Assembly: GCA_002077065.1 (NCBI GenBank)
Contig: NAJO01000041.1
Span: 1 to 64,000 of the forward strand
Origin: Cryoendolithus antarcticus
Taxonomy: Eukaryota > Ascomycota > Dothideomycetes > Cladosporiales > Cladosporiaceae
DNA length: 64,000 nucleotides
Direction of reading: 5' to 3'
In this document: one piece after another, positions 31,077-40,403 of the stretch
Layout of the letters: each line of letters begins with the position of its first letter
How positions within the stretch are numbered: position 1 is the first letter of the stretch
Translations under genes and position numbers: made by a program
Notes under the pieces: model-generated
Told to the model about the DNA's origin: nothing
The model's database searches: none
Seen by the model: the letters and a program-made list of their open reading frames with translations, nothing else

Positions 31077-32076
31077 ATGGCCTCTCACCCTCCAGGACAA
31101 TGCTGTACCCAAGGTGTTCGCCATACCGGCGAAGCCAAAGGCGAGTTCGTTGATATTCAAGGGAGTACGCGGTCCACCATGCCTCTAGTCGAGCTCGCCA
31201 TACTGACCCACCGCAGTCAAGACCTATGTCTCCACCCCCAAGTCCGGCGACAAGTCCCTGGCCATTATTATCCTGCCCGATGTGTCAGTCCACCTTGAGA
31301 ACCAATCGCGCGTAAAGCAACTCTAACCCCTCCCTAGCATCGGCAACGAATTCATCAACGCCCAACTAATCTCCGACCAATTCGCCGCCAACAACTACTA
31401 CACCGTCATGCCCGACCTCTTCCAAGGCGACCCCGTCAAGCTCAACCGTCCCGAGGGCTTCGACATCATGGAGTGGCTCCAAAAGGGTGGCCCAGAAGGC
31501 AAAGGCCACCTCCCCAACAGCGTAGACCCGATTGTAGAGAAGACGCTAGCCTGGATGAAGGAGCAGGGCGTGAAGAAGGTTGGTGCTGTCGGGTACTGCT
31601 TCGGTGGGAAGTACGTGTGTCGATTCTTGGCAAAGGGCAAAGGGGTCGATGTCGGGTATACGGCGCATCCGAGTTTCGTGGATGAGGCGAAGGTGAAGGG
31701 CATTACTGGGCCGTTGAGTATTGCTGCTGCTGGTATGTTACAAGGCAATGGGGCGCAGAGTTGAAGGTCGTGCTGACGAATGTGCAGAGACGGATCAAAT
31801 CTTCCCAGCGGAGAAGAGACGTCAGACTGAGGATATATTGAAAGAGATGAAAGTGCCTTACCAGATGTCGCTTTACTCTGACGTCGAGCACGGCTTTGCC
31901 GGTGAGTCGAGGGAGCCATACCTTTTCGGTGTTTCACTACTAATCCAGCCGCAGTCCGCGCCGACCTCAGCAAGAAGTCCGTCAAATTCGCCAAGGAAGC
32001 CGCCTTCCTCCAAGCCGTGCAATGGTTCGACGAGTTCCTCAAGGGCGACCGGAGCAGCGCCACCCCGGCCGAGTAA
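31077..32076 (+). CDS. Dienelactone hydrolase family protein 1
   Basis: An alpha/beta hydrolase with a cysteine nucleophile. Five exons: 31077-31164, 31217-31283, 31338-31732, 31788-31901 and 31955-32076. All phases close to 261 residues. The triad is visible: Cys in GAVGYCFGGKYV, Asp in ETDQIFPAE and His in DVEHGFAV. The N-terminus has the paired Cys common in fungal members (GQCCTQG). The second intron uses the donor GTCAGT. Bacterial relatives open dienelactones in chlorocatechol breakdown; fungal members have varied, mostly unknown substrates. A related but distinct member lies nearby at 34829-36021. The start is the first ATG after a C/T-rich leader. Confidence 0.88.
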
Positions 32077-32229
32077 GCTCAAACTGACCTAGAAGGCGTT
32101 CAGGACGAGAGCTGAGCGTCGTAGATCAAGAACAAAGCTATAGTATATACATCTCATTCGTTTCGTCGCGGCGCTCATCCGCTCCGTTCATGCCTGCTTC
32201 ACGCTGTACCATCTTTCGCTATAGCGCCT

Positions 32230-33126
32230 TCAGACAGCACACTTTTGCTTTCGCGCAGACTGGGTGATATTCTACCGCCACGTCAGCTCCCACGTCTCGA
32301 CGGAAAGGGGCAGCAGATTGAACACTCACCCTCGTCCTCACGCTAGTGAACTCACAGCCGTCCGGTGCTCCGAACACTGGCGTAGTCCGGTACGCGCCCC
32401 AATCCAGCACCAACTGCGTCTTTCCCTGGATCGTACGATTGCACGCTGCACACTCGTCAGCAGAGTCCCATTGCCTACTCCGAACTTTGTATCTTGCACG
32501 AGACCACATGACTGACCAAAGAACCCATTACTCCCCGCCGCCACTCTATGGAACAAGCCTCCCGTCGATGCTGTGTACAGCCAGTCAAAGAACTGCTGCC
32601 CCTTCACAAGGCTGATATCGATCGCGAGACCGTAGTTCGAGCCCACGGACGGAGCATAAGCGCCGTAGATCCCGCGGGCTGCAGGTTTCTGGCAGGAGGT
32701 GAGATCGAAGTCTAGGGCTCCGTACAGGAAGCCGTTGCTGTCTGTTGTTTGATTCGTGTAGTTTACGAAAGCTGGCGTGCCGAGGGGAGATCCTGGGGCC
32801 AGGGCGACGAGGACGATCTGGGTGGAGGAGTTCGATGTTGCTTGGGCGGGGTGGTAGATGGGGTCGGAGCTGTTGGAATGTATTAGCATGTTGTGGCATG
32901 CTGGGAAGGAGCCGAGAGGGAAGGTATGGTGCCGGGTTGGTGCATTCTCTCCCGGACTGGTTCAATGCATGGCGGAGCAGACGTACTAGTTGGCTGGATT
33001 GGAGGTCGAGAACTCTACGATGAATTCCTCTTGGGTAGGTGGCTTTGCATGGCCAGGCTTGCTGGTGGTAGGCGTGGCGACAACACGGAACGGTAGGAGT
33101 GATGCTATGAGAGTAAGGCACAGCAT
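32230..33126 (-). CDS. Small secreted cysteine-containing protein, copy 2
   Basis: Paralogue of the gene at 10495-11282. Four exons: 33126-32987, 32869-32517, 32445-32330 and 32259-32230, giving 212 residues. Intron phases (2, 1, 0) and the 116-base third exon are the same as in copy 1. A signal peptide (LCLTLIASLLPFRVVA) is followed by a Pro/Thr/Lys-rich linker. The shared block reads GFLYGALDFDLTSC. Only four cysteines remain in the mature part, in TSCQK, FFACN, DGCEF and QKCAV. The two N-terminal cysteines of copy 1 are absent together. Introns use donors GTACGT, GTCAGT and GTGAGT. Function unknown. It converges with the dienelactone hydrolase gene, with 153 bp between them. Confidence 0.78.
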
Positions 33127-33919
33127 TGCTACTAGTTTATTTCAAGCGAGTGTGGTGCAGGAAAAAGATGGGATGTGGTGGACGAAGAGACCAGTCGAGG
33201 AACGCAGAAGCGTAGGAAATGAAGAACAGGACCAGTACTATATCTTTCCTTGCAGAGTCGAGCATCCCTTCCTCGTCTACCATCGCATCACGCGGTGAGC
33301 GGCTGATCAAGTTGACGAGTCAGCTTTCAGCAACGAGGTCCTATAGCGTTCAAAGGAAGCTGGCCAGACAGCCCCCAAAGCTGGCCTTGTCAGTTCCAGG
33401 GCACTATCGACTGCAAGCCGCCCGCCATAATATAGTACATCTAAGGCCATCGTGTGGTTTACAGGCTCCTTGGCAGCATGTCTGCATTATTAGTTGATGC
33501 AAAGAAGCGAGGCCAAGGCGATCTAACAGTGTGAACAGCAAGGCTTCGAGCATGTCAAGCCAGGTACCCGGCGCGGGCATGCAGGCGGATCGATCTCGTG
33601 GTCAATAATTGCCAAGATCTGTAGGCTGGATTTGGAGGAGAAGGATGAACAAGGGAATCTGGAGGGAAGCTCTGCGTGATGGGACAGCCCGAAGCGCGAA
33701 GGGACGAGCCGGGGAAACCCCACCGTTGGCAGCGGAATCGCGTAAAGTACACTGTGCAGGCCAGGTACAAGACGCGACTAGGTCTTATCGTCGCCACCGG
33801 GTAGGGTTTCTCATTCCTCAGGGCATTGATGGCGCCTTGAGTGTGTAGTGTCGCGCCGAGCGCGCCTTCGCCTCCACCATCTCCTACGCGTTACAACGGA
33901 CACCCTCCAAGCCACAACC
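33127..33919. promoter_or_regulatory. Divergent intergenic region, secreted protein 2 and SLD5
   Basis: A 793-bp gap. I see no gene; short frames on both strands have no recognisable content. Confidence 0.35.
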
Positions 33920-34703
33920 ATGGACACAGACATATCCGACATCCTCGCCTCGGTCTCCTCGCCCTCCGTACATCCTCAAATACTCGATCTCCAGGCCCTG
34001 ACTCGCGCCTGGGTGAACGAGCGCTCTGCTCCCGAGCTTCTACCCTATCCCTCAGATCTCATCGCTCGCGTAAGCCAGCGATTGAGCGCACAAGTGAGTA
34101 CCGCATTCGTGGAAGCGCATTGGGAGTCTGGGTAGGAACACGGAGCTGAGAGACCACAGTGTAGATCCTCAAAATCGAGTCCCTGACCTCGACAAATAAC
34201 CCGGGCCTGAAATCGACACTGGTCATATACCAAACCGAACTAGAACGAGTGAAGTTCCTCCTGCGCTCATACCTCCGCGCAAGGATCGCAAAGGTCCGTC
34301 TGCGCTACTTCCCCTCTTCATCTACACCTGCTGACTGGAACCATAGATTGACGCCTGCCCCCACCACTCTCTCGCCCTCCCCTCCTCCCACCTCTCCCCG
34401 CTCGAGAAGCAATACACAACGCACCACCAATCCTTGCTATCAACGCACTACCACACGTCCTTCCTCTCCGCTTTCCCGGCTTCGCTGCAACGATTAGATG
34501 ACACGACAGGCGGCGTGAGCATGGTGGATAGGCCGGATGAGGATACTGCGGTTTTCTGCCGGGTGCTGAGAGATTGCGGGGCGGTGGATGTTCAGGGGCC
34601 GGAGGGCACGGCGCAGGTGGAGCTGAGAAGAGGGGATGTGTGGGTGCTGAGGTGGAGGGATGTGAGAGGCAGGGTCGAGGAGGGGTGTGTGGAGATGATA
34701 TGA
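33920..34703 (+). CDS. SLD5: GINS complex subunit SLD5
   Basis: Subunit of the GINS tetramer, which joins Cdc45 and MCM2-7 in the replicative helicase. Three exons: 33920-34093, 34165-34293 and 34347-34703. All introns are phase 0, giving 219 residues, the expected size. Diagnostic parts are the N-terminal segment DLQALTRAWVNERSAPELLPY, the helical block QTELERVKFLLRSYLRARIAK, and the C-terminal beta domain with VFCRVLRD, VDVQGPEGTAQVELRRGDVWVLR and a final hydrophobic VEMI. The second intron has the uncommon donor GTCCGT. The first ATG at 33920 fits the family start. Confidence 0.9.
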
Positions 34704-34828
34704 GCAAGGCCACGAACGCCATGCGCAGCTGGCTGGTGACACTGGATCAGCCGCTGGACCAGAAGCGCGGCAGCTCACACGTCCGTATACTCGGCGCTAG
34801 ATGCAAGCAGCAAACCAGAGAGTACAGC

Positions 34829-36021
34829 TCAATGTCCCTTCAACCACCCTACCATCTGCGCAAAAGCCTGCCCCTGCTTCTCCACAATGCTCGACTCACC
34901 ATAGTCTCCCAGCACCGCAAACCCATGCGGCACATCCTTATACACCTCCTCTACAACCTCCACACTCCGCTTCCGCAGCGCTTTCACGCCCTTCTCCCTC
35001 ACGTCATCCGGGAACAGACTGTCGTTCTCGACCGCCACGATCCCAACCGGAACCTCCACCTTCGCAAAGTCCTGCGCCGAGATCAAAGTTCCATGCGCGA
35101 TAGCGCCGACTTTGATCGCAGCGCCGTGTTTCGCCATGCCCTCTTCTGCCGTAGATTCTGGTGCGCGATCCCCGCGAGCAGTCTCTTCGTCTAGATTGGA
35201 GCCGAGGAGCAGGACATAGCGAGCGCCGAAGCAGTAGCCTGCTGCGTAGACTCCGCCGCCGTTCGCAACTGCGTCTGCGAACTCTTCCCGTATGGCTGAG
35301 AGGACTTTGTGCAGACGTGGAAGTACCGTCTCGGGTGTGTGACGCGCGAGCCACATGTCTATTGTGAAGGACTTAGCTACCGTGGCGAAGCCTAGCTTGA
35401 CTTGTTCAATCAGGGTTGGGGATGTGGTTGAGGTTGAGGTGTTGGTCGTGGGGGCTGGGTCGCCGGCGAACCTATCAGGCATTAGTCAGGAAGAGCTCTG
35501 AGTAGAGACAGATAATTGACGCACTGATCTGGCATTACGACCAGGAAGCCTTCCGTCGCCCATTTGTCGGCTTGGAGCTGGTTGTTCGTGGAGTGCACTC
35601 CGGTGCCGCCTGTGAGGAGGAGAAGGAGCTTGGAGGGCGAATGAGGGTAGTCGGCAGGCTTGGTGATGTAGACCTCTATGTCGTCAAATTTGGTGAGCTC
35701 CTGGTGGACTCTTCAGCATGGGGGATTTTGTTGTCTGGGCGTCTGGAGACGCTCACGCCTGTGGGCTTTGCCCCGGAGGCTGGATCCTCGTCAGCGATCG
35801 CATGAGAGGGATGGCAACATCATCGCAAGCATACGTGTGGGTCGGTCTGTGGTGCAGTGCTCCTGCATGGCATCAGTATATTCTCTCACAGCGAACACTG
35901 GCCATGGCGAACTCACTCCCAAGCTCGCACTGCCTTGGTCGACTTTGCTGTCCCCGGGTATGGCGCTCTGCTCCGCCGCATCGCTCTCTGGCGCTCTTGT
36001 TGCTAGATCCTCGTCTGCCAT
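34829..36021 (-). CDS. Dienelactone hydrolase family protein 2, with two micro-exons
   Basis: Five exons: 36021-35917, 35862-35835 (28 bases), 35779-35757 (23 bases), 35700-35525 and 35471-34829. Together they give 324 residues with consistent phases. The micro-exons encode EHCTTDRPTPSGAKPTG across their joins, which restores the Cys-containing N-terminal segment expected in this subfamily. The body has the family block LLLLLTGGTGVHSTNNQL and the triad Cys in AAGYCFGARYV, Asp in AVENDSLFPD and His in DVPHGFAV. The first exon is less certain than the rest; without micro-exons 2 and 3 the frame does not join. The product may be cytosolic, as no signal peptide is seen. Substrate unknown. Confidence 0.8.
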
Positions 36022-37189
36022 ATTACAGAATCGCAGGCTGGCTGTCCGAGCTTAATAGTAGATCAACATGAAGTCGAGTGAGGTACACTAAGGTACAAAT
36101 GACTGCTCTGCGAGACGTGGGGTAAGAAGGTGGGGTCGACGGTGGAACACGAAGGCAAGAACGATGAACAAAGCGCCCTACTGTCTCGCGACGAAATCTA
36201 CCCATCCGCATCTATCCATGTAGGTTTCAGATTACCAGACATAGCGTTGTACTCTGCTACAGCGTGCAGGCGTCTGCGAGCAGTGTTCCCAGTCGCTCTT
36301 CCAGCACAACCGAGAGCACCGCACATTCGTCCAAGGGCGCAACTTGCAACGGCTTGGTACTGCATGATCCACTGCTGTGCCACAGGCACTCTCGTGCCGG
36401 GCACTGCGCTGCTCGAGAGCAAGTGGTGCCTTGCATGGCGTGACCATTTACACTCGACAGGCGCGGCAGAGGAAAGGTAATGCTGCTCGTGAACGGCGTC
36501 AGGGAGGCATCTATGCCATTGAAACGATCAACGACACAGCTTGCTGATACAGTCGCGGACATGCTCAGGCCACGACTGTAGGACGAACACATCCGCGCCG
36601 ACATGGCAATTCTGCCAGCGCCTCCTCTCATCCTTCCACGCCGCACCAGCACCCGAACTTTCACGCGAAGGTGGATGTCAATGCAATTTCCCTAGGTCTT
36701 GGCTTGGGCGCTAAACAAGAATACCGAAATTGGGCACTCGCGATGAACTCTATTCGCGGCCTTCCTCTCTTCGAGGTTCCGAGGCTACCTCTATATCGGG
36801 AACAAATGTAAGAACGTACACCATCACCAACGACATCTACAAGCAAGAGGAAATAGTGTACGGGTTCTCGAAATGTCGCAGCAACAAAGATAGCGAGACA
36901 CGTGGTTCAGCCTTACCTACAAGCGCCTCGCGAAACTGTCGTGAGTCGGCTTGGCGATAACTCCTAGTGTTTCACGATCCGCGCGACTGTTTTTCCCCTG
37001 TGACGATCAACGGTCTTATTAGCAGGTAAACCCGCTTCTCCTTTCGTGCATCTCGAATAGACAGACTCTCAAATCTTCGCAGTCACTGCACTTACATTCC
37101 TTACACTGCGTCCTACGCGTCCACTCCTTCAAAACACGCAGCTTTGAGAGTCGCCATCACTTTCGATATCTCAACACCACAACGCCAAC
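36022..37189. promoter_or_regulatory. Divergent intergenic region upstream of the AA9 gene
   Basis: A 1,168-bp gap. Several short frames exist, but none has a recognisable domain or codon pattern. The 150 bases before 37190 are C/A-rich, like a leader. Secreted-enzyme genes often have long promoters, so this may be regulatory. Confidence 0.35.
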
Positions 37190-38662
37190 ATGAAGTACAC
37201 TACGACCACTCTGCTGGCCCTGGCGGCTGGCGCCAACGCCCACACTTTGTTCTCCGAGTTCTACGTCAACGGTGTTGGCCAGGGTAGCGGCACTTGCGTC
37301 CGCACGCCTTACAACGCCGAGGGTGCCGTCAACCCCATCAAGGACCTCAGCTCCGATGACATGGTCTGCGGACAGAACGGCGAGGCCGGTGTCGCGCGCA
37401 CATGCTCCGTCACCAGTGGCTCTTCCATCACATTCGAGTACCGTCAATGGCCCGATGATGTCTCCCGCGGTCCTCTCGATCACGGTCACATGGGTCCCTG
37501 CTCCGTCTACCTGAAGAAGGTTGGCAACGCTGCTACGGACTCAGGTGCCGGTGATGGATGGTTCAAGCTTTGGGACGAGGGCTACGATGCGAGTGACTCT
37601 GGTCCCAACCCATGGTGCACGCAGCGCATGATCGCGAACGAGGGCCGTATCACTGTCACGCTCCCCGAGTCTCTCCAGGGTGGTGACTACCTCGTCCGCC
37701 CCGAGCTGCTTGCCCTCCACAACGCCGGACCCAAGGGCGCGCCAGAGTTCTACGTCGGCTGCGCACAAGTCTTCCTCGAGTCCTCCGGCACTCAAGGCCC
37801 AGCCTCCACCGTCTCCATCCCAGGCCACGTCAACATGTCCTCCAGCGCCGTCACCTTCGACGTCTGGGCCACACCCATGGACAAGGACTACCCCATCCCC
37901 GGCCCTGGCGTCGCAAGCTTCGCGACCGCCTCCACCACCGCACAGACCAGCCAGACCGACGGCATCGTCACCGACTGCATCGCCACGAACAACAACTGGT
38001 GCGGCAAGGAGCTCCCCGACTTTTCCAACTCAGAGGACGGCTGCTGGGCTGCTGACAAGGACTGCTGGGCGCAAGTCCAAGCCTGCTGGGACGCTGCCGG
38101 CGCGGTCGGCGGTGTAGGCTGCAAGATCATGGAGGACAAGTGCTACGCCAACCAGGCTGTGTGCAAGACTGGCAGCAGCGCCAGCGGGCCAGCGAACAAG
38201 GGCAAGTTTCTTGGCCCTGAGGCCTCTACCATCCCGGTCCCGTCGTCAGTGAACGGAGGTACCCAGTACGGTGGCAGCAACGCCCCCGCTGCGCCCGTCA
38301 GCTCCGCCGCTGCGTCGTCCGCATACAGCGCGCCTGCCTCCTCAGCTTACTCCGCACCCGCATACTCTGCGCCTGCCTCCTCCGCAGCCTACGAGGCGCC
38401 AGCTTCCTCGGCACCAGCATACTCCGCACCCGCCTACTCTGCCCCAGTTGAGTCCGCACCAGCCAGCTACGAGGCGCCTGCCTCCTCCGCTGCGTCAGCC
38501 GAGACCACCGCCGCCCCAGCAGCGCCTGCAGGCGGAGACCCAGACGTAGTGACTGTTACCGAGTACGTAACTGTCACCGATGACGTATACGTGACAGCCA
38601 CTGCACCAGCAGGCTACAAGAGGCACTTGCACGAGCACCAGAAGCATGCGAGACATCACTAG
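37190..38662 (+). CDS. AA9 lytic polysaccharide monooxygenase with Cys-rich module and repetitive tail
   Basis: A secreted copper enzyme that oxidatively cleaves cellulose or related glucans. One exon, 490 residues. Signal peptide residues 1-17 end ANA, so the mature protein begins with His (HTLFSEFYVNGVGQG), the first arm of the copper histidine brace. The second copper His lies in DHGHMGPCSVYLKK and the axial Tyr in APEFYVGCAQVFLE. Beyond the roughly 225-residue catalytic domain is a cysteine-rich module (NNNWCGKELPDF, GCWAADKDCWAQVQACW, VGCKIMEDKCYANQAVC). A linker of Tyr-Ser-Ala-Pro repeats follows, then a Thr/Val segment (VTVTEYVTVTDDVYVTAT) and a basic His-rich end (KRHLHEHQKHARHH). No cellulose-binding CBM1 is visible. 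The tail may anchor the enzyme to the wall or bind metal. Confidence 0.88.
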   Translation: MKYTTTTLLALAAGANAHTLFSEFYVNGVGQGSGTCVRTPYNAEGAVNPIKDLSSDDMVCGQNGEAGVARTCSVTSGSSITFEYRQWPDDVSRGPLDHGHMGPCSVYLKKVGNAATDSGAGDGWFKLWDEGYDASDSGPNPWCTQRMIANEGRITVTLPESLQGGDYLVRPELLALHNAGPKGAPEFYVGCAQVFLESSGTQGPASTVSIPGHVNMSSSAVTFDVWATPMDKDYPIPGPGVASFATASTTAQTSQTDGIVTDCIATNNNWCGKELPDFSNSEDGCWAADKDCWAQVQACWDAAGAVGGVGCKIMEDKCYANQAVCKTGSSASGPANKGKFLGPEASTIPVPSSVNGGTQYGGSNAPAAPVSSAAASSAYSAPASSAYSAPAYSAPASSAAYEAPASSAPAYSAPAYSAPVESAPASYEAPASSAASAETTAAPAAPAGGDPDVVTVTEYVTVTDDVYVTATAPAGYKRHLHEHQKHARHH

Positions 38663-39251
38663 ATGTTGCTAGGGTTCGTGGATGGGAAATGAAACGCGGT
38701 TCGATTCTGTGTAAGTGTACATACGGGTTCGGGACGATTGAGGAGTTTAGAGTAGATGGAAATCGTCAAACACTGCAGTACACCGTCTCAATTGTCTGAC
38801 TTGCAGTAAGCGCATGGAGTCGGAGAATTCTGAGCTTTATGAGCTATTTCGTGTTGGTAAGGTATGTGGCGTTGCGAGCTACCACGTGATCGACAGCTCT
38901 ACAAGCAAGCTCGTTGCGCGGACATCCGAGTCCGACTGCAAAGGCTGCCTTCTAATCAGCGTCGGAACTAAAACCTCTGGCGCCCAGCAGAAGTCAACTT
39001 CGATGATCCCAGGGTACGCGGCTAGCCTGTCAGGCACACACACCTTGTCTCGCCAACTCCATTCATATGGTAGATCTGCTCGAATGGCCAAACTGTCGCC
39101 ATGTGTGTGCAATCTGAAGCGCGTGGGTTTGGTGGCGGATTTGATAGCGGACAATCATGCCAATGATCAGACGACTTGCGATAACATTTCGTATTTCTAT
39201 GATATGTATACAGTAAACCATTCGCTCATTGCATCATTACCCAAACCTCGC
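38663..39251. other. Convergent 3' region between AA9 and DUF829 genes
   Basis: A 589-bp gap. A 246-codon plus-strand frame (38814-39554) crosses it but runs antisense into the DUF829 gene and has no family signature, so I treat it as a shadow. Confidence 0.35.
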
Positions 39252-40403
39252 TCAACCCAACCCTCCTTCCCACACCCCCTCTACCCCAAGCCAATACCGT
39301 TCCTGATCCCCCGTCAATCGTCCCCTCACATCAACGCAGTCCCGCTTAACGCTGTAGTCCCTCCGCTCGACAGCCTCACCGTCCTCATCATCCTCCACAG
39401 ACTCCGAACCCACTGCCCTGTCATCCCAAGAGAACATCAGGTTCCGTTCGGCGAAAACGAAACCCCTTCGAACGCCTTCGGGTACGAGAAATGGGTCCGC
39501 GAGATCGTTTCGTATTCGTGTAGCAGAGTTTGTGTGGGGTTCGAAGACGTTTAGCAGGGTTGAGAGGAGGGTTATGAGCGCGAGGAGCATGTGGTGGATG
39601 AAGGTGAAGGCTTGTGATAGGGTCGTTGGGAGACTGAGTAAGAAGCTTGGCTCGGAGTCGGAGATGATGGCGCGGACGTTCATGGGCGATTGTATTCGGG
39701 TGCGGTAGGCACGGAGGAGAGAGGTGGCATCCTGGGCGCCGGCTTGGCCGAAGAGGTGGAGGAGGACTGTTGGCGTTGCTGCGGGTGAGTCCTTCTCGAG
39801 AACAAAACACTTCTCGGAGGTAGTAGTCGTGAGGGCGTCGAGGATCTCTTCGCGGTTTCGGGAGTCCGGTAGCCATGAGCTGCGCAGTGCCAATACCTGG
39901 ACCGAGGGATAGAGATCGGTGTAGCCGGTGGTGTAGAAGCTGATCTGTGACGACGTGGCGTGTGGCCAGAGGCAGAGTACAACAACGTCTGGTGACTCCG
40001 GCTTGACGGTGGGTGATTGTAGGCGACTTGTGTCTGTCGGCGAAATCGGTCTGCTAGCAACGAGTGCTCGTGATCGTAACGAATTTGATCGTCGAACAAG
40101 CTCTGAGGGTGAGCCAGGTGATTGATCTGAAATGGGACTGTCGATCGACGTCGAGATCTCTGTTGCGGAAGAATATAACGTCGACTCCAGGTCGTGTGTG
40201 ATAATGCTTATTTGCTGTTCCCGGCGATGTGGCGACATTGGATCGGCCATGGTGTCGTTCAATGAAAATCGTCGTGTAGTCTGAGCCAGCAGAGTCGACC
40301 AGTGTCTTGAAAAGTCGTCCACCCAACGACCAGCAGCCGAGAAGCCTCGCGATGTAGCAAGTGCAGTCGATACTGCCCAACGTGGAGGATCGCGGGTGTA
40401 CAT
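39252..40403 (-). CDS. DUF829/TMEM53-like alpha/beta-hydrolase fold protein, active site apparently lost
   Basis: A single exon of 383 residues. An N-terminal disordered, Ser-rich region of about 130 residues precedes a DUF829 (PaxU/TMEM53-like) core: VVVLCLWPHATSSQISFYTTG, VQVLALRSSWLP, TVLLHLFGQAGAQDATSLLR, FVFAERNLMFSWDD and QERYWLGVEGVWEGG. In typical members the nucleophile sits in a motif like FSNGG, the acid in a TD/ED just before the later WxD motif, and a catalytic His before the final RYW block. Here these positions read FGQAG, AERN, and a shortened GRLTGDQERYW without His. It also has a hydrophobic helix (SQAFTFIHHMLLALITLLSTLL). It may be a non-catalytic membrane-associated relative. 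Family assignment is fairly secure; loss of activity is inferred. Confidence 0.75.
   Translation of the reverse strand: MYTRDPPRWAVSTALATSRGFSAAGRWVDDFSRHWSTLLAQTTRRFSLNDTMADPMSPHRREQQISIITHDLESTLYSSATEISTSIDSPISDQSPGSPSELVRRSNSLRSRALVASRPISPTDTSRLQSPTVKPESPDVVVLCLWPHATSSQISFYTTGYTDLYPSVQVLALRSSWLPDSRNREEILDALTTTTSEKCFVLEKDSPAATPTVLLHLFGQAGAQDATSLLRAYRTRIQSPMNVRAIISDSEPSFLLSLPTTLSQAFTFIHHMLLALITLLSTLLNVFEPHTNSATRIRNDLADPFLVPEGVRRGFVFAERNLMFSWDDRAVGSESVEDDEDGEAVERRDYSVKRDCVDVRGRLTGDQERYWLGVEGVWEGGLG

Noticed and set aside
36022..37189. Possible gene between the second dienelactone hydrolase and AA9
   Set aside because: Several frames of 60-135 codons exist on both strands, but none has a motif, signal peptide or consistent splice sites.
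38690..38715. GGTTCGATTC resembling a tRNA B-box/T-arm
   Set aside because: No A-box or anticodon arm lies upstream at a suitable distance; it is in the 3' region of the AA9 gene.
38814..39554. 246-codon plus-strand open frame
   Set aside because: Its second half lies antisense to the conserved DUF829 core, it shows no domain or signal, and it starts in the AA9 3' region. Probably a shadow frame.
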